A stretch of 64,000 nucleotides of DNA from Telmatospirillum siberiense (GCF_002845745.1 NZ_PIUM01000022.1:45208-109207), one strand, 5' to 3'; counted from the stretch's first letter, positions 1 through 9,343 are shown. Numbers and translations are program-made. Notes: generated by a model from the sequence alone, not told the origin.

Positions 1-723
1 CGGTTGGTGGACGATCTTCACCGTGCGGCCTCCGACATCCGACGCACGGCCGAGGATAACGCCCACGCGGTAAAGGCTCCGCTGGCAGTCATCCGCTCGG
101 CCCTACAGCCGCTTCGCCGCTCCGTGCCCAAGGACGACCAGCGCTCTCAACGCGCCGTTCAACTGATCGATTCGGCGTTGGGAAGGCTTTCCGCCCTGAT
201 TTCGACGGCGCAGCAACTCGGGCATGATACGGCGGATTTCATCGAAGCGCCGAAGCTGCTGATCAACCTCACCGAGGTGGTCGCCGAAGGACTGCGCAAC
301 GCAAGGGACGGCGCGGCGGAAAAAAAGCTGCGTTTCGTCCGACATCTCGACGAGGACGCCTTTGTCCTGGCACCGGACGGCATGCTCGACATCGTGGTGG
401 AAAACATCCTCGACAATGCCGCCGGTTTTTCGGTCGACGGCGCCACCATCACGGCGACCCTCGACAAATCGAAGGATAAGATCGACCTGATCATCGACGA
501 CGAAGGTCCCGGGGTGGACTCCAACAAGATCGACCATATCTTCGAACGGAATTTCTCCTGTCGTCCCGGGCAGGGAAGAGACCCGCGCGCTCCGGCGCAT
601 GCGGGTCTCGGCTTATGGATCGTTCGCCACCACATCGAGGCCCTGGGGGGACGGGTATCCGCCTCGAACCGCCCCATGGGCGGCTTGCGCATCCATGTCT
701 GCCTGCCCAGCCATGGTTGGTGA
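1..723 (+). CDS. Sensor histidine kinase, C-terminal part (5' end outside window)
   Basis: This is the C-terminal portion of a two-component sensor histidine kinase; the frame is open at the left edge, so the sensory and membrane part is missing. A DHp helix with the putative phosphorylated His lies in DNAHAVKAPLAVI (about residue 20 of the visible part). The ATPase domain follows with an N box (ENILDNA), a G1 box (DDEGPGV), an F-like stretch (IFERNF) and a G2 box (GLGLWIV). It ends about 150 bp before galE on the same strand, so it may regulate the exopolysaccharide genes; that link is inference from position. The visible N-terminus begins TTG GTG but is almost certainly internal. ChvG/ExoS-type kinases are one possible family, not provable from this fragment. 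Confidence 0.85.
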   Translation, partial: RLVDDLHRAASDIRRTAEDNAHAVKAPLAVIRSALQPLRRSVPKDDQRSQRAVQLIDSALGRLSALISTAQQLGHDTADFIEAPKLLINLTEVVAEGLRNARDGAAEKKLRFVRHLDEDAFVLAPDGMLDIVVENILDNAAGFSVDGATITATLDKSKDKIDLIIDDEGPGVDSNKIDHIFERNFSCRPGQGRDPRAPAHAGLGLWIVRHHIEALGGRVSASNRPMGGLRIHVCLPSHGW

Positions 724-869
724 GCCCCCGGCCACAACTTGATCACTGGCGGGCCTTCCCGGCATTGCGCATGGTCGACCGGCAAACGGCTCATGCCCCT
801 GCCCCGATGGGCGTGACCTAACCACCCATGCATTCGCTTACTGAAAGCCAATTGCCGGAGGAAATCATC

Positions 870-1898
870 ATGCTGGGTTCGGAGGAACCGAGGTCTGTCC
901 TGGTCACCGGCGGAGCCGGTTACATCGGCGCGCATGTCTGCCGCGCCCTCGCATCTTCGGGATATCGTCCCATCTCCTACGACAATCTTTCGCATGGTCA
1001 TGCCTGGGCGGTCCGCTGGGGCCCCTTGGAGACCGGCGATCTTCTGGACGGGGCGCGTCTTGAGGCGGTCATGCGGCAGTATCGGCCCCAGGCCGTCATT
1101 CATCTCGCCGGCTTGATCGCCGCCGGAGAATCCGTGGTCGATCCCGTCATCTATTACCGGAACAATCTGACCGCCACGCTCGTCTTGCTGGAAACCATGC
1201 GGACATGCGCGATCCATCGAATCGTTTTTTCCTCTTCGGCCGGTGTTTATGGCGAGCCGGATCAAATCCCCATTCCCGAAATGCATCCTCAGCGGCCCGT
1301 CAACCCATACGGCGCCAGCAAGGGAATGGTCGAGCGGATCCTGACGGATTTCGGCGGCGCCTACGGCCTCAAATCCTTGTCATTGCGCTATTTTAACGCC
1401 GTTGGCGCCTCGCCCGACGGCGATATCGGCGAATCCCACCCGAAAGAGACGCATCTTGTGCCGCTGGTCCTGGACGTCGCGGCAGGGCTGCGGCCCCATA
1501 TCGAGATCTACGGTGGCGACTTTCCGACGAATGACGGAACCTGCATTCGCGACTATGTGCATGTCTGCGATCTGGCCGATGCCCATATTCTTGCCCTGAA
1601 ACATCTGGAGCGGGAGATCCGCGCCAGAGCCTTCAATCTCGGCAACGAGAAAGGCGCCAGCGTTCGCGAGGTGATCGATACCGCGATCAAGGTGACCGGA
1701 CGGCAGATCTCCAGCCGGATGCGATCCCGTCGCCCCGGCGATCCGGCCATGCTGGTGGCCGACGCCTCGCTCGCCAAAGAGGTTCTTGGCTGGCGTCCAG
1801 CCTATTCCTCGCTCGAACAACAAATCGCCACCGCCTGGGATTGGCATGAACGCTACCGGTCATCCGACGTCCGGCAGACTGGCCGACGGTCATCGTGA
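870..1898 (+). CDS. galE: UDP-glucose 4-epimerase
   Basis: Interconverts UDP-glucose and UDP-galactose in the cytoplasm, giving the galactosyl donor for the polysaccharide encoded downstream. It is an extended short-chain dehydrogenase: the NAD-binding glycine motif TGGAGYIG lies at about residues 13-20, SSSAGVYG supplies the catalytic Ser region near 120, and YGASK near 147 holds the Tyr/Lys pair. About 342 residues is normal for GalE/ExoB. I chose ATG 870 over an in-frame ATG at 828 because GGAGGA (857-862) lies 7 nt upstream and the family begins close to the glycine motif. It is the first gene of the polysaccharide cluster; the next gene is an ExoY-like transferase, matching a galactose-1-phosphate start. 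Confidence 0.93.
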   Translation: MLGSEEPRSVLVTGGAGYIGAHVCRALASSGYRPISYDNLSHGHAWAVRWGPLETGDLLDGARLEAVMRQYRPQAVIHLAGLIAAGESVVDPVIYYRNNLTATLVLLETMRTCAIHRIVFSSSAGVYGEPDQIPIPEMHPQRPVNPYGASKGMVERILTDFGGAYGLKSLSLRYFNAVGASPDGDIGESHPKETHLVPLVLDVAAGLRPHIEIYGGDFPTNDGTCIRDYVHVCDLADAHILALKHLEREIRARAFNLGNEKGASVREVIDTAIKVTGRQISSRMRSRRPGDPAMLVADASLAKEVLGWRPAYSSLEQQIATAWDWHERYRSSDVRQTGRRSS

Positions 1899-2075
1899 CG
1901 CATTTTGTGCACCGCAAGATTTTTCGACCACAAAAAGGACACACCTCCGCCATTCAGTTAAACGCTATCCTCCCATCGCTATTGAAACAATAGCCGCGAC
2001 CTCATGGACACTGGTTGCGAATATAGTATTTGAATAAACACTATATTCAGCAGCCTCTAGATGCGGAGGAATATT

Positions 2076-2846
2076 ATGGGATTGCAACATATCACAAGCA
2101 TCATGTTGCAGAGGGAGGCACTGGCATCAGCCTCCTTGCCTGGTTTTTCAGGTGGATATGACTGGCGGCGCCTTCATGCCGCCGCTATCGACCGCAGCCC
2201 GATCGATCGGGGACGGTTCGTCCGGCTAAAAGAGCCGGCCCATCGTATCAGCAAGCGGCTCTTCGACGTCGTCGCCACGTCCTTTCTGCTTGCCCTCCTG
2301 TCGCCTCTGCTGCTGAGCATCGCGGTCATGGCCCGCCGGGACGGCGGGCCGGTGGTCTATGGCCATCGACGCATCGGAGCCCACGGCAGGACCTTCAAAT
2401 GCTGGAAATTCCGCACAATGGTTCCCAACGCCGACAAGGTGCTCGAAAAAATTCTGGCGTCGGATCCGACGGCCCGTGCCGAATGGGAACGCGACTTCAA
2501 GCTGAAGAACGATCCCCGGATCACGCCGGTCGGACGCCTGTTGCGGGTGACCAGCCTCGATGAGTTGCCGCAGCTCTTCAACGTCATCGCCGGAGACATG
2601 AGCCTGGTCGGCCCCCGCCCTATCGTCACCGACGAGGTGCGCCGGTATGGGGCCGCCTTTCATGACTATGCGCGCTGCCGGCCCGGTATCACCGGCATCT
2701 GGCAAATCAGCGGCCGCAACGATGTCGGCTATGGCCAGCGGGTCGACCTGGACCGGCACTACGCCCGAAGCTGGTCCTTCGCCCGCGACATCCTCATCCT
2801 GCTGCGCACCCCGTTTGCCGTTTTGCGCCGCAGCGGCGCCTACTGA
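2076..2846 (+). CDS. Undecaprenyl-phosphate sugar-1-phosphate transferase (ExoY-like)
   Basis: Initiates exopolysaccharide assembly by moving a hexose-1-phosphate from a UDP-sugar to undecaprenyl phosphate at the inner membrane. About 256 residues with one hydrophobic segment near 62-84 followed by the bacterial sugar transferase domain: the KFRTM, TSLDELPQL, GDMSLVGPRP and RPGITGIWQ blocks are all visible. It lacks the N-terminal four-helix and CoA-binding-like part of long WbaP/WcaJ enzymes, so it belongs to the short monotopic ExoY type. Start ATG 2076 has GGAGGA 5 nt upstream; an ATG at 2061 lies before that site and is less likely. With galE upstream, galactose-1-phosphate is a reasonable but unproven substrate. 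Confidence 0.92.
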   Translation: MGLQHITSIMLQREALASASLPGFSGGYDWRRLHAAAIDRSPIDRGRFVRLKEPAHRISKRLFDVVATSFLLALLSPLLLSIAVMARRDGGPVVYGHRRIGAHGRTFKCWKFRTMVPNADKVLEKILASDPTARAEWERDFKLKNDPRITPVGRLLRVTSLDELPQLFNVIAGDMSLVGPRPIVTDEVRRYGAAFHDYARCRPGITGIWQISGRNDVGYGQRVDLDRHYARSWSFARDILILLRTPFAVLRRSGAY

Positions 2847-2860
2847 TCGTGAGAGGAGAA

Positions 2861-3604
2861 ATGACCACGAGCCTTCGCCGGCGGCGACCGCCACCGATAG
2901 GGATCTGCCTGCTCGTCGTCCTGTGCGGTTGTGCTCAAAGCAAGGAGGACCTGCCGCCGGCTCCGGCGATTTCCTCGCCGCAAGCCGGCGGCCCGGCGGT
3001 GCTGCCGCCCTATAAGGTGCAGGTCGGCGACATGCTGGACGTCAAAATGTATCTGAATCCGGAGTTGAGCGAGGAGGTCGTGGTGCGCCCGGACGGGATG
3101 ATTTCGACCGCCGTCGCGGAGGACGTTCCGGCCTACGGCCTTACTCCGACGGAAATTTCGGCGTCGCTGCGGGAAAAATACAAAGCGGTTCTGAGCAGTC
3201 CCCAGATCACCGTCATCGTCCATTCCTTCGCTCCCAACCGGGTCTATGTGGCGGGCGAAGTGACCAATCCGGGGGAATTCATCACCGTCGGTCCCAATCT
3301 GACGGTCAGCCAGGCGATCGCCAGGGCCGGCGGCGTGAAGCTGAGCGCGGCCCGCGCAGGCGTTTTCATCATGCGCCGGGGAACCGACGACAAACCGCAA
3401 GCCCTCGCCGTGAATTATCCGGACGCCATTTCCGGCGAGCATCCGGAAGCCGACGTCCGCCTTGCCCAGTACGACGTCGTCTATGTGCCGCGCACCGGGG
3501 TCTACGAAGCCTACACCTTCTGGAACCAGTTCGTTCAGCAGTTCGTTCCCTACAACTGGGGCTTCTCCTACAACGTCAATTCGTCGGTCTCGACGGGTCA
3601 TTAG
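2861..3604 (+). CDS. Polysaccharide export outer-membrane lipoprotein (Wza/ExoF-like)
   Basis: Forms the periplasmic/outer-membrane part of the export channel. The N-terminus has a lipoprotein signal with lipobox LCGC, lipidated Cys at about residue 24. A Poly_export domain follows (about 52-130, starting at YKVQVGDMLDV) and then one SLBB-like domain (about 133-210, with VYVAGEVTNPGEF). At 247 residues it is shorter than Wza and carries a single SLBB domain plus an aromatic C-terminal tail. ATG 2861 is preceded by GAGGAG with 3 nt spacing. It sits 14 bp after the sugar transferase, so co-transcription is likely. A large inverted repeat lies between it and the chain-length gene. Confidence 0.9.
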   Translation: MTTSLRRRRPPPIGICLLVVLCGCAQSKEDLPPAPAISSPQAGGPAVLPPYKVQVGDMLDVKMYLNPELSEEVVVRPDGMISTAVAEDVPAYGLTPTEISASLREKYKAVLSSPQITVIVHSFAPNRVYVAGEVTNPGEFITVGPNLTVSQAIARAGGVKLSAARAGVFIMRRGTDDKPQALAVNYPDAISGEHPEADVRLAQYDVVYVPRTGVYEAYTFWNQFVQQFVPYNWGFSYNVNSSVSTGH

Positions 3605-3710
3605 AGCGCGTGGACATTCATGACGGCCATGCTCCCTTGATGGGACGCCTTGAGACTTCTCCCGTTGCCTCTGGTTCCCCAATGGCTTGAAAGGAAACCC
3701 CGGATATTTT

Positions 3711-3863
3711 GAACCACCAAGGCACCAAGACACCAAGGCGTCTTTCGGATCGGTCGGCGGCGGCCAATCTGCGCCGCAGGCATTCGGCCGACAGCCGATG
3801 ACGGGACGGGAAAATGCCGGTGGCACACTCCGCCACCTTGGTGTCTTGGTGCCTTGGTGGTTC
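3711..3863. repeat. Large perfect inverted repeat with internal tandem motif
   Basis: The 372-bp gap between the export lipoprotein and the chain-length gene holds two perfectly complementary 28-nt arms, 3711-3738 and 3836-3863, separated by about 97 nt. Each arm is itself built from reiterated ACCAAGG/ACCAAGA units. No start codon with a ribosome site or protein family is visible between the arms. It could fold into a long stem-loop in the transcript, act as a partial terminator, or be a small non-autonomous mobile element. Confidence 0.85.
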
Positions 3864-3976
3864 ATCAAAAGCTGGAGCGCACCGGAACGATCAAGAGGAC
3901 GAAGAGAATCTGGCCGATTACCAAATGTCCACACGCCCTAGTACGCAAAGCGGAAGAACGGAAAGGACGATAAGGA

Positions 3977-5461
3977 ATGTCCACGCAACTCATGCCCTAT
4001 GGAGCCTTGACGGTCTTCACCAAGCAATGGCGCTGCTTCATCGGCCTGTTCCTCGCCGTCGTCCTGGGTGGCGGGGCCTATCTCCTTTTCGCCGAGGAAA
4101 AGTATGAATCGGTGGCGCAACTGGTGATCACCTTCGGCGATCGATCCACTCCGGAAGTGGACCGATCGCCGGCCACCGAGATGACCCCGTCCGACCGTCG
4201 CGAGATCGTTCTTTCCCACGCGGCGATTCTCCAGAGCCATGATCTGGCCCGAGCCGCCATCGAGGCCTTCGGACTGCAAACCGTCTATCCGGACATCGTC
4301 GAATCGCCGCCGTCCAGGGGGACGCCGATGGACAAGGCGATTACCACATTCCTCGACAGTCTGTCGGTGGAGGTGGGGCAGCAGGACAACATCATCACCT
4401 TGTCGTTCCGCCATCCGGACAAGCGATTGGCACCCAAGCTGGTTCAGAAGCTGATCGATCTCTATGTCTCTCGCCAAACCGAGATTTACCACAACCCCCA
4501 CCAGGATTTTCTCTCCACCGAGGTCCGTCAGGCCGGCGACCGGCTGGCCGCGGCGCAAACGGCGCTCGAGCAGTTCAAGAGTCGGTGGCGCATCACCGAC
4601 TATGACAAGGAGGTCGAGGATCTGCTCGGCCAACGCGGCGATCTCGACACCGATCTGCACACCGCCAAGGCCAATCTCGCGCAGGCGCAGCACCGTCAGG
4701 CCGAACTGCAGACCTTGATGCGCAAGGTGCCGGAGAAACTTCCCGAATCGGCCAGCAGCGAAAAGTACCGCGCCCTCGATGACGCCCGCTCCCGATTGGC
4801 CGATTTGCGCACCAAGCAAAGCCAGATGTTGGCCACTTATACACCCGACAGCCCCGCTCTTTCCTCTTTGAAGGCGGGTATCGCCACGGCCGAGGCCGAG
4901 GTGGCGGCCAGGACGGCCGAGCTCAACCACCGCTCCACCTCTGTTCCCAACACCGTCTATCAGACGCTCCAGACCGATTACATGCGAACCGCCGCCGAGG
5001 CGGACAGCAATTCCCAGCCAGTGCGCGTCCTCGGCGAACAGATCGCCGCGATCGATCAGCGGCTGGGGGAACTGCGCAAGAATCGTGGTTCCTTCAACGA
5101 TCTGATGCGCGAACATCAGATCGCCGAGGAAACCTATCGCGCTCTGTCGCTGCAATTCGCCGACGCCCGGGTCAAAGGCAACCTCAACGATCAGCGCATC
5201 TCGCCGGCCGTCGTGCTGAGCGCGCCGACCGAACCCTACAAGGCGGTTCGTCCGCGCAAGCTGATCACCTTGCTTTCCTGTGTCTTCGGCGGCGCCCTGC
5301 TGGCGGCCGGAGTGGCCTTGTTGCGCGAAGCCTTCGACGATCGTTTCTCGACCGCCGAACAGGTCGCTTTCCTGCTCGATCTCCCGGTCCTCGCCAGCCT
5401 GGAACGGCGCACCCATCGCATTCCTCCGGAAATTCTCGCGCTTGGAGGCACCTCCGAATGA
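3977..5461 (+). CDS. Chain-length determinant / GumC-like inner-membrane polysaccharide co-polymerase
   Basis: A 494-residue Wzz-type co-polymerase that controls chain length and connects the polymerase to the export channel. The N-terminus has a transmembrane helix at about 20-38. The periplasmic part is long and largely coiled-coil (about 170-390, Ala/Gln/Leu/Glu-rich, with arms around DRLAAAQTALEQF and DDARSRLADLRTK). A second transmembrane helix lies near 430-450, followed by a short cytoplasmic tail. There is no fused C-terminal tyrosine kinase; that role would belong to the next gene, which overlaps by 4 nt (ATGA). AAGGA elements lie just upstream of ATG 3977; ATG 3992 is an alternative start. 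Confidence 0.88.
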   Translation: MSTQLMPYGALTVFTKQWRCFIGLFLAVVLGGGAYLLFAEEKYESVAQLVITFGDRSTPEVDRSPATEMTPSDRREIVLSHAAILQSHDLARAAIEAFGLQTVYPDIVESPPSRGTPMDKAITTFLDSLSVEVGQQDNIITLSFRHPDKRLAPKLVQKLIDLYVSRQTEIYHNPHQDFLSTEVRQAGDRLAAAQTALEQFKSRWRITDYDKEVEDLLGQRGDLDTDLHTAKANLAQAQHRQAELQTLMRKVPEKLPESASSEKYRALDDARSRLADLRTKQSQMLATYTPDSPALSSLKAGIATAEAEVAARTAELNHRSTSVPNTVYQTLQTDYMRTAAEADSNSQPVRVLGEQIAAIDQRLGELRKNRGSFNDLMREHQIAEETYRALSLQFADARVKGNLNDQRISPAVVLSAPTEPYKAVRPRKLITLLSCVFGGALLAAGVALLREAFDDRFSTAEQVAFLLDLPVLASLERRTHRIPPEILALGGTSE

Positions 5462-6168
5462 AGAAATTGAGCCTCGCCCCAAATGACGTCGATCAGGATC
5501 TGGCCAGGGCCACGCATGTCTTGCGCGAAACCGACTGGATGGTGCCGGACGATCTGCCGGTGGTCGATCTGATCGAGCTTTATCTCGGCATCGACACGGC
5601 GCTTTCCGCCGACCGTGGTGTCGCCATCCAGTTCGTCGGCGCCTCGGCCGGCTCGGGCAGCGCCGAGGTCGCCCTCGACATGGCCTGGGCCGCCGCCAGC
5701 GTTCTCGGCAAGAAGCTGCTCGTCCTCAACTGCACGCCGTCGCAGTGGACCAGTCCGTTGGGCCCCCTTTCACCGGCCGGGGAAATGGGGCCCCATCACC
5801 CGACTCCGATGAATGACGATCTGATCAAGGTGAACGGTCAGGAAATGTATCTCGCCGATCTGCAAAGCTGGACCGGTAAAAGCAATTCCTTGGCCAAGGT
5901 CGATGAGATCGGCGCCCATCTCGAAGAGTTCTGCCGCTATTTCGATATGGTCGTGGTGGTTGCCCCACCCGCCGACGGCGACCCGCTGGGCGCGGTTCTG
6001 GCCGGACATGTCGATGGGAACGTCCTCGTCATCGAGGCCGAGCAAACCAGGCGCGCCGCGGCCATCCGGCTGCGGCAGATGCTGGCTCGCTGCGGGCGTC
6101 CCATTCTCGGAGCCGTTTTACACGATCGCCGGGACCACATCCCGCGATGGATGGCCCGACTGTTATGA
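5458..6168 (+). CDS. CpsD/CapB-like ATPase with degenerate nucleotide-binding motifs
   Basis: A 236-residue P-loop-fold protein in the place where a bacterial tyrosine autokinase partner of the chain-length protein is expected; its start overlaps the upstream stop as ATGA. The fold pattern is visible (strand then FVGASAGSGSAEVAL at about 54-68, then a Walker-B-like strand MVVVVAPPADGD near 163-174). However, the Walker A loop lacks the invariant Lys (canonical GEGKS/T) and the B strand lacks the usual Asp before PP. The C-terminus has no Tyr cluster. I read it as a pseudo-kinase or structural partner of the co-polymerase. Annotation as an active tyrosine kinase would not be supported by these residues. 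Confidence 0.75.
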   Translation: MKKLSLAPNDVDQDLARATHVLRETDWMVPDDLPVVDLIELYLGIDTALSADRGVAIQFVGASAGSGSAEVALDMAWAAASVLGKKLLVLNCTPSQWTSPLGPLSPAGEMGPHHPTPMNDDLIKVNGQEMYLADLQSWTGKSNSLAKVDEIGAHLEEFCRYFDMVVVVAPPADGDPLGAVLAGHVDGNVLVIEAEQTRRAAAIRLRQMLARCGRPILGAVLHDRRDHIPRWMARLL

Positions 6169-6194
6169 ACGAAGCCCGGCGGCAGGGGGTGCAA

Positions 6195-7433
6195 ATGCAT
6201 GTCATGGTTGTCAATAATATCTACCCGCCGATCATGGCCGGGGGAGCCGAACGCATCGTCGCTTATCTGTGCGAAGGATTGGCGCGGCGCGGTCATCGGG
6301 TGACGGTGGTATCCACCTGCGGGCCCCAAATGGAACCCTACCCGACCGAAATCCGCAACGGCGTCGAGGTGATCCGATTCTTTCCGCCCAACCTCTATTG
6401 GTCTTTCGAGCGCTCGTTGAAAGGGGGGCCGCGCAAATGGCTGTGGCATGCCCGGGATGCCTGGAACGGGGCCGCCGGGAACCGTTTGCGCGCCATCATG
6501 GAACGCTCCCGTCCGGCGATCCTGCACAGCCACCTGATCGACGGCTTGTCGGCCGCGGTCTGGGGCCGGGCGCGAGAGGCCGGCATTCCGGTTCTGCACA
6601 CCGCCCACGATTACCACCTCCTCTGCCCCCGCGCCTTCCTGCTGACGGCGGACTGGAAGCTCTGCACGCGGCCGAGAGCGCATTGCCGCCTTTATCGCGG
6701 CTGGCATCAGCGAACGACCCGGTATGTCGATCTCTTTGCCAGCCCGTCCCGTTTTCTGCTCGACATGCACGAGAACAACGGATTGCGGGCAAGGAATCGC
6801 GCGGTCATCCATAACGGCATCCCGCTGCCCGACGACCGTCATCTGATACGCGACCGGCGATCCGCCGAAAGCCGTACGCGGTTTCTCATGCTGACCCGGC
6901 TGACCAACGAAAAAGGCGTGTCGGTGGTCCTCGACGCCATGGCCCATCTGCCGAAGGAACTCCCGATCGAAGTGGCGATCGCCGGCAAGGGCCCGCTGGA
7001 GGAACGGGTGCGGGCGGCGGCGGCGGCGGACGGGCGGATCCGCTATCTCGGTTTCCTCGACGGCGAAGCCAAGGCGGCGGCGCTGGCCTGGGCCGGTCAT
7101 CTTCTGTTGCCGTCCCTTTGGTATGAAAACGCCCCGGTCACCATCGTCGAGGCCGCGGCCTATGGACTGAGCCTGATCGGCAGCGATATCGGCGGCATTC
7201 CGGAATTCGTCGAACCCGGCCAGACCGGATTTCTTTTCCCGCCGGGCGATTCCAGGACCCTGGCGGCGCTCATGACGCGCATCGCCCGGGACGCGAATGC
7301 GCTTCCGGATCTTGCCGAACGCTCTGAAACCCTGGCCCGCCGTTTCGGCGTCGATCGCATGATCGAGGCTTATGAAGGCCATTACGAAGCCCTGCTGGCC
7401 GAACGTCTTCCTCGAATGGCCGCAGCACAATAG
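6195..7433 (+). CDS. Glycosyltransferase family 4
   Basis: A cytoplasmic GT-B retaining glycosyltransferase that would add a sugar to the lipid-linked repeat unit. The N-terminal domain opens with MHVMVVNNIYPP and the AGGAER acceptor loop. The C-terminal donor-binding domain contains LTRLTNEKG (about 233), AGKGPLEE, and the E-x7-E region LPSLWYENAPVTIVEAAAYG. At 412 residues it is a typical size. I prefer ATG 6195 because AGGGGG lies 5 nt upstream and the family begins there; ATG 6165, which overlaps the upstream stop, is possible. The sugar specificity cannot be read from sequence. Confidence 0.9.
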   Translation: MHVMVVNNIYPPIMAGGAERIVAYLCEGLARRGHRVTVVSTCGPQMEPYPTEIRNGVEVIRFFPPNLYWSFERSLKGGPRKWLWHARDAWNGAAGNRLRAIMERSRPAILHSHLIDGLSAAVWGRAREAGIPVLHTAHDYHLLCPRAFLLTADWKLCTRPRAHCRLYRGWHQRTTRYVDLFASPSRFLLDMHENNGLRARNRAVIHNGIPLPDDRHLIRDRRSAESRTRFLMLTRLTNEKGVSVVLDAMAHLPKELPIEVAIAGKGPLEERVRAAAAADGRIRYLGFLDGEAKAAALAWAGHLLLPSLWYENAPVTIVEAAAYGLSLIGSDIGGIPEFVEPGQTGFLFPPGDSRTLAALMTRIARDANALPDLAERSETLARRFGVDRMIEAYEGHYEALLAERLPRMAAAQ

Positions 7434-7446
7434 GACGCACGAAGCC

Positions 7447-9321
7447 ATGCAATACATCCCTTGTCTGTCCGTACTCGTCCTGCTGGCGATCCCCGGGGCG
7501 GCGCGCGCCGATATCTTTCCAGCCGATGCCGGCTTCCTGAACGTCAAGGACTTCGGGGCGCAAGGCAACGGCCGGACCGACGACACCGCCGCTTTCCTGG
7601 AGGCCATCGCGGCCAGCGGCGAGGATACCGGCACCACCTTCTGGCAAGATAAAATCGTCTATGTGCCGAATGGGACCTATCTGGTCTCATCGCCGCTGGT
7701 GAAGCGGTATCAGACCGGAAAATTCGGATCGGGGCTTCTCCTGCTGGGCGAATCTCAGACCGGCACCATCATCCGCCTGCCCGACCATGCGGCGGGATAT
7801 GGCGATCCCCAGCACCCCCAGGCGGTCGTCTTCACCACCTCCAAGCTCCACGACGGCACGGCCACCAGCGGAGGCAAGGATTACAACGGGTTGGGCGAAG
7901 GTAACGACGCCTATATGAATTTCGTCGAAAACCTCACCATCGATGTCGGAAGTGGAAATTCCGGAGCGATCGCCCTTGATTACCTGGCCAACAATATCGG
8001 CGCCGTCCGCAACGTCACACTGCGGGCCCAGTCGGGAAGCGGCGCCGTCGGTCTGTCGATGACCCGCAAATGGCCAGGTCCGGCGCTCATTCAGAACGTC
8101 ACCGTGCAGGGTTTCGCCACGGGAATCGCCACGGCGCAAACCGAATACGGGCTGACCCTCGAACATATCCGGCTTTACGATCAGACCACGGCGGCCCTTC
8201 AGAACAGTCAGAACGCCCTGGCCATCCGGGATATCGAAATCCGGGCTCCCTCGCCCACCGTCATCAATGCCGGAGACAAGAGTTTCATGGCGTTCGACGA
8301 CGTCCGTCCGGGAAACGCGCCGGACGTCGGATCCTTCATGCGCAACGATGGACGCGCCATTTTCCGCGGCCTGACCCTATCGGGAGGAAAAATCGACGGT
8401 ATCCTGGCCGGGCGATCTCAATGGACGGCCGCTTCGCCGCCCGACTGGCGGATACCCTTGGCGGACTTTCCGGAGGCGGGGAACCTTCCACTTTCCACCT
8501 GGGTCAGCCCGGGCCGATTCGGCGCCACCGGCGCGGCCGACCAGGATGCCACGGACGCATTGCGAAGCGCGATGGCGACCGGCGCGCCGGTCCTCTATCT
8601 GCCGCATGGCACCTACACCATCCGCGACGCCGTCGAGATACCCTCCAGCCTGCGCCGTATCGTCGGCATGAATTCCACGATCAAGGTGCTGGCAAAACGT
8701 CTGCCGACCTTCAGCCGCGGTTCCGGGATGATGCGAATCCTTTCCGGCGGAGAATCGCTCTCCATCGAACGGCTGGCCTTCGACAACAGCAACATGGGCG
8801 ATCAATTGGCCATCGAGGCAGCCGGAAACCGGGACGTCGCCATCAGGGACGTGGTCTCGGCCGGCGTCACCCTGCTGGACCGCAAGGCGGGCGGCGGCCG
8901 GGTGTTCCTCGAAGACGTCTGCTGCGGCAAGATCCTGACGGCCGGCCCCGCTCCGCTGTTCGCCCGCCAGCTGGACACCGAGGGCGGAGGCGTCAGGATC
9001 GCCAACAGCGGAAGTCCGCTGTCCGTTCTGGGCCTGAAAACTGAAGGCATCAACACCATCGTCGATAATTCCTCGGGGGCGCTGACCGATATCTTCGGCG
9101 GCCTGGTCTATATGGTCCGCGACGGGGCGGACGCCTCGGTTCCGGCCTTCCGTAACAATGGGGCATCGCTCTCGGCCTCCTTTGCCGAGGAGTCGCTGCG
9201 CAGCGGCAGTCGCTATGCGATCTACGTCGGTCGCGGTTCCGGCGACGCCCGTCCCCCCGTCGCCGTCACCGATTTTCCGGAACGGGGATTTGGTCGGTTT
9301 GTTCCAGGGCTAAAGGACTGA
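7447..9321 (+). CDS. Secreted beta-helix protein with two pectate-lyase-3/GH55-like domains
   Basis: A 624-residue exported protein, probably acting on or binding the polysaccharide made by this locus. A signal peptide (residues 1-21, cleavage after AARA) starts at ATG 7447; an upstream in-frame ATG at 7372 lies inside the glycosyltransferase gene and would bury the signal. Two copies of the N-terminal Pectate_lyase_3 signature are visible: NVKDFGAQGNGRTDD (about 31) and PGRFGATGAADQDATD (about 355), each followed by a YVPNGTYLV / YLPHGTYTI block. This double arrangement is typical of GH55-like right-handed beta-helices. Catalytic residues were not identified, so hydrolase, lyase or scaffold roles remain open. 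Confidence 0.8.
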   Translation: MQYIPCLSVLVLLAIPGAARADIFPADAGFLNVKDFGAQGNGRTDDTAAFLEAIAASGEDTGTTFWQDKIVYVPNGTYLVSSPLVKRYQTGKFGSGLLLLGESQTGTIIRLPDHAAGYGDPQHPQAVVFTTSKLHDGTATSGGKDYNGLGEGNDAYMNFVENLTIDVGSGNSGAIALDYLANNIGAVRNVTLRAQSGSGAVGLSMTRKWPGPALIQNVTVQGFATGIATAQTEYGLTLEHIRLYDQTTAALQNSQNALAIRDIEIRAPSPTVINAGDKSFMAFDDVRPGNAPDVGSFMRNDGRAIFRGLTLSGGKIDGILAGRSQWTAASPPDWRIPLADFPEAGNLPLSTWVSPGRFGATGAADQDATDALRSAMATGAPVLYLPHGTYTIRDAVEIPSSLRRIVGMNSTIKVLAKRLPTFSRGSGMMRILSGGESLSIERLAFDNSNMGDQLAIEAAGNRDVAIRDVVSAGVTLLDRKAGGGRVFLEDVCCGKILTAGPAPLFARQLDTEGGGVRIANSGSPLSVLGLKTEGINTIVDNSSGALTDIFGGLVYMVRDGADASVPAFRNNGASLSASFAEESLRSGSRYAIYVGRGSGDARPPVAVTDFPERGFGRFVPGLKD

Positions 9322-9343
9322 TTTCATTGCGTTCAGCTCGGAT

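Noticed and set aside
3687..4107. Small plus-strand frames across the inverted repeat
   Set aside because: They run through the repeat arms, have no ribosome site and end inside the co-polymerase gene in another frame.
3938..5482. A 514-codon minus-strand frame
   Set aside because: Antisense to the clear chain-length determinant gene, which has membrane helices and coiled coils.
5937..7637. A 566-codon minus-strand frame
   Set aside because: Antisense to the GT4 gene and its neighbours; no recognisable domain.
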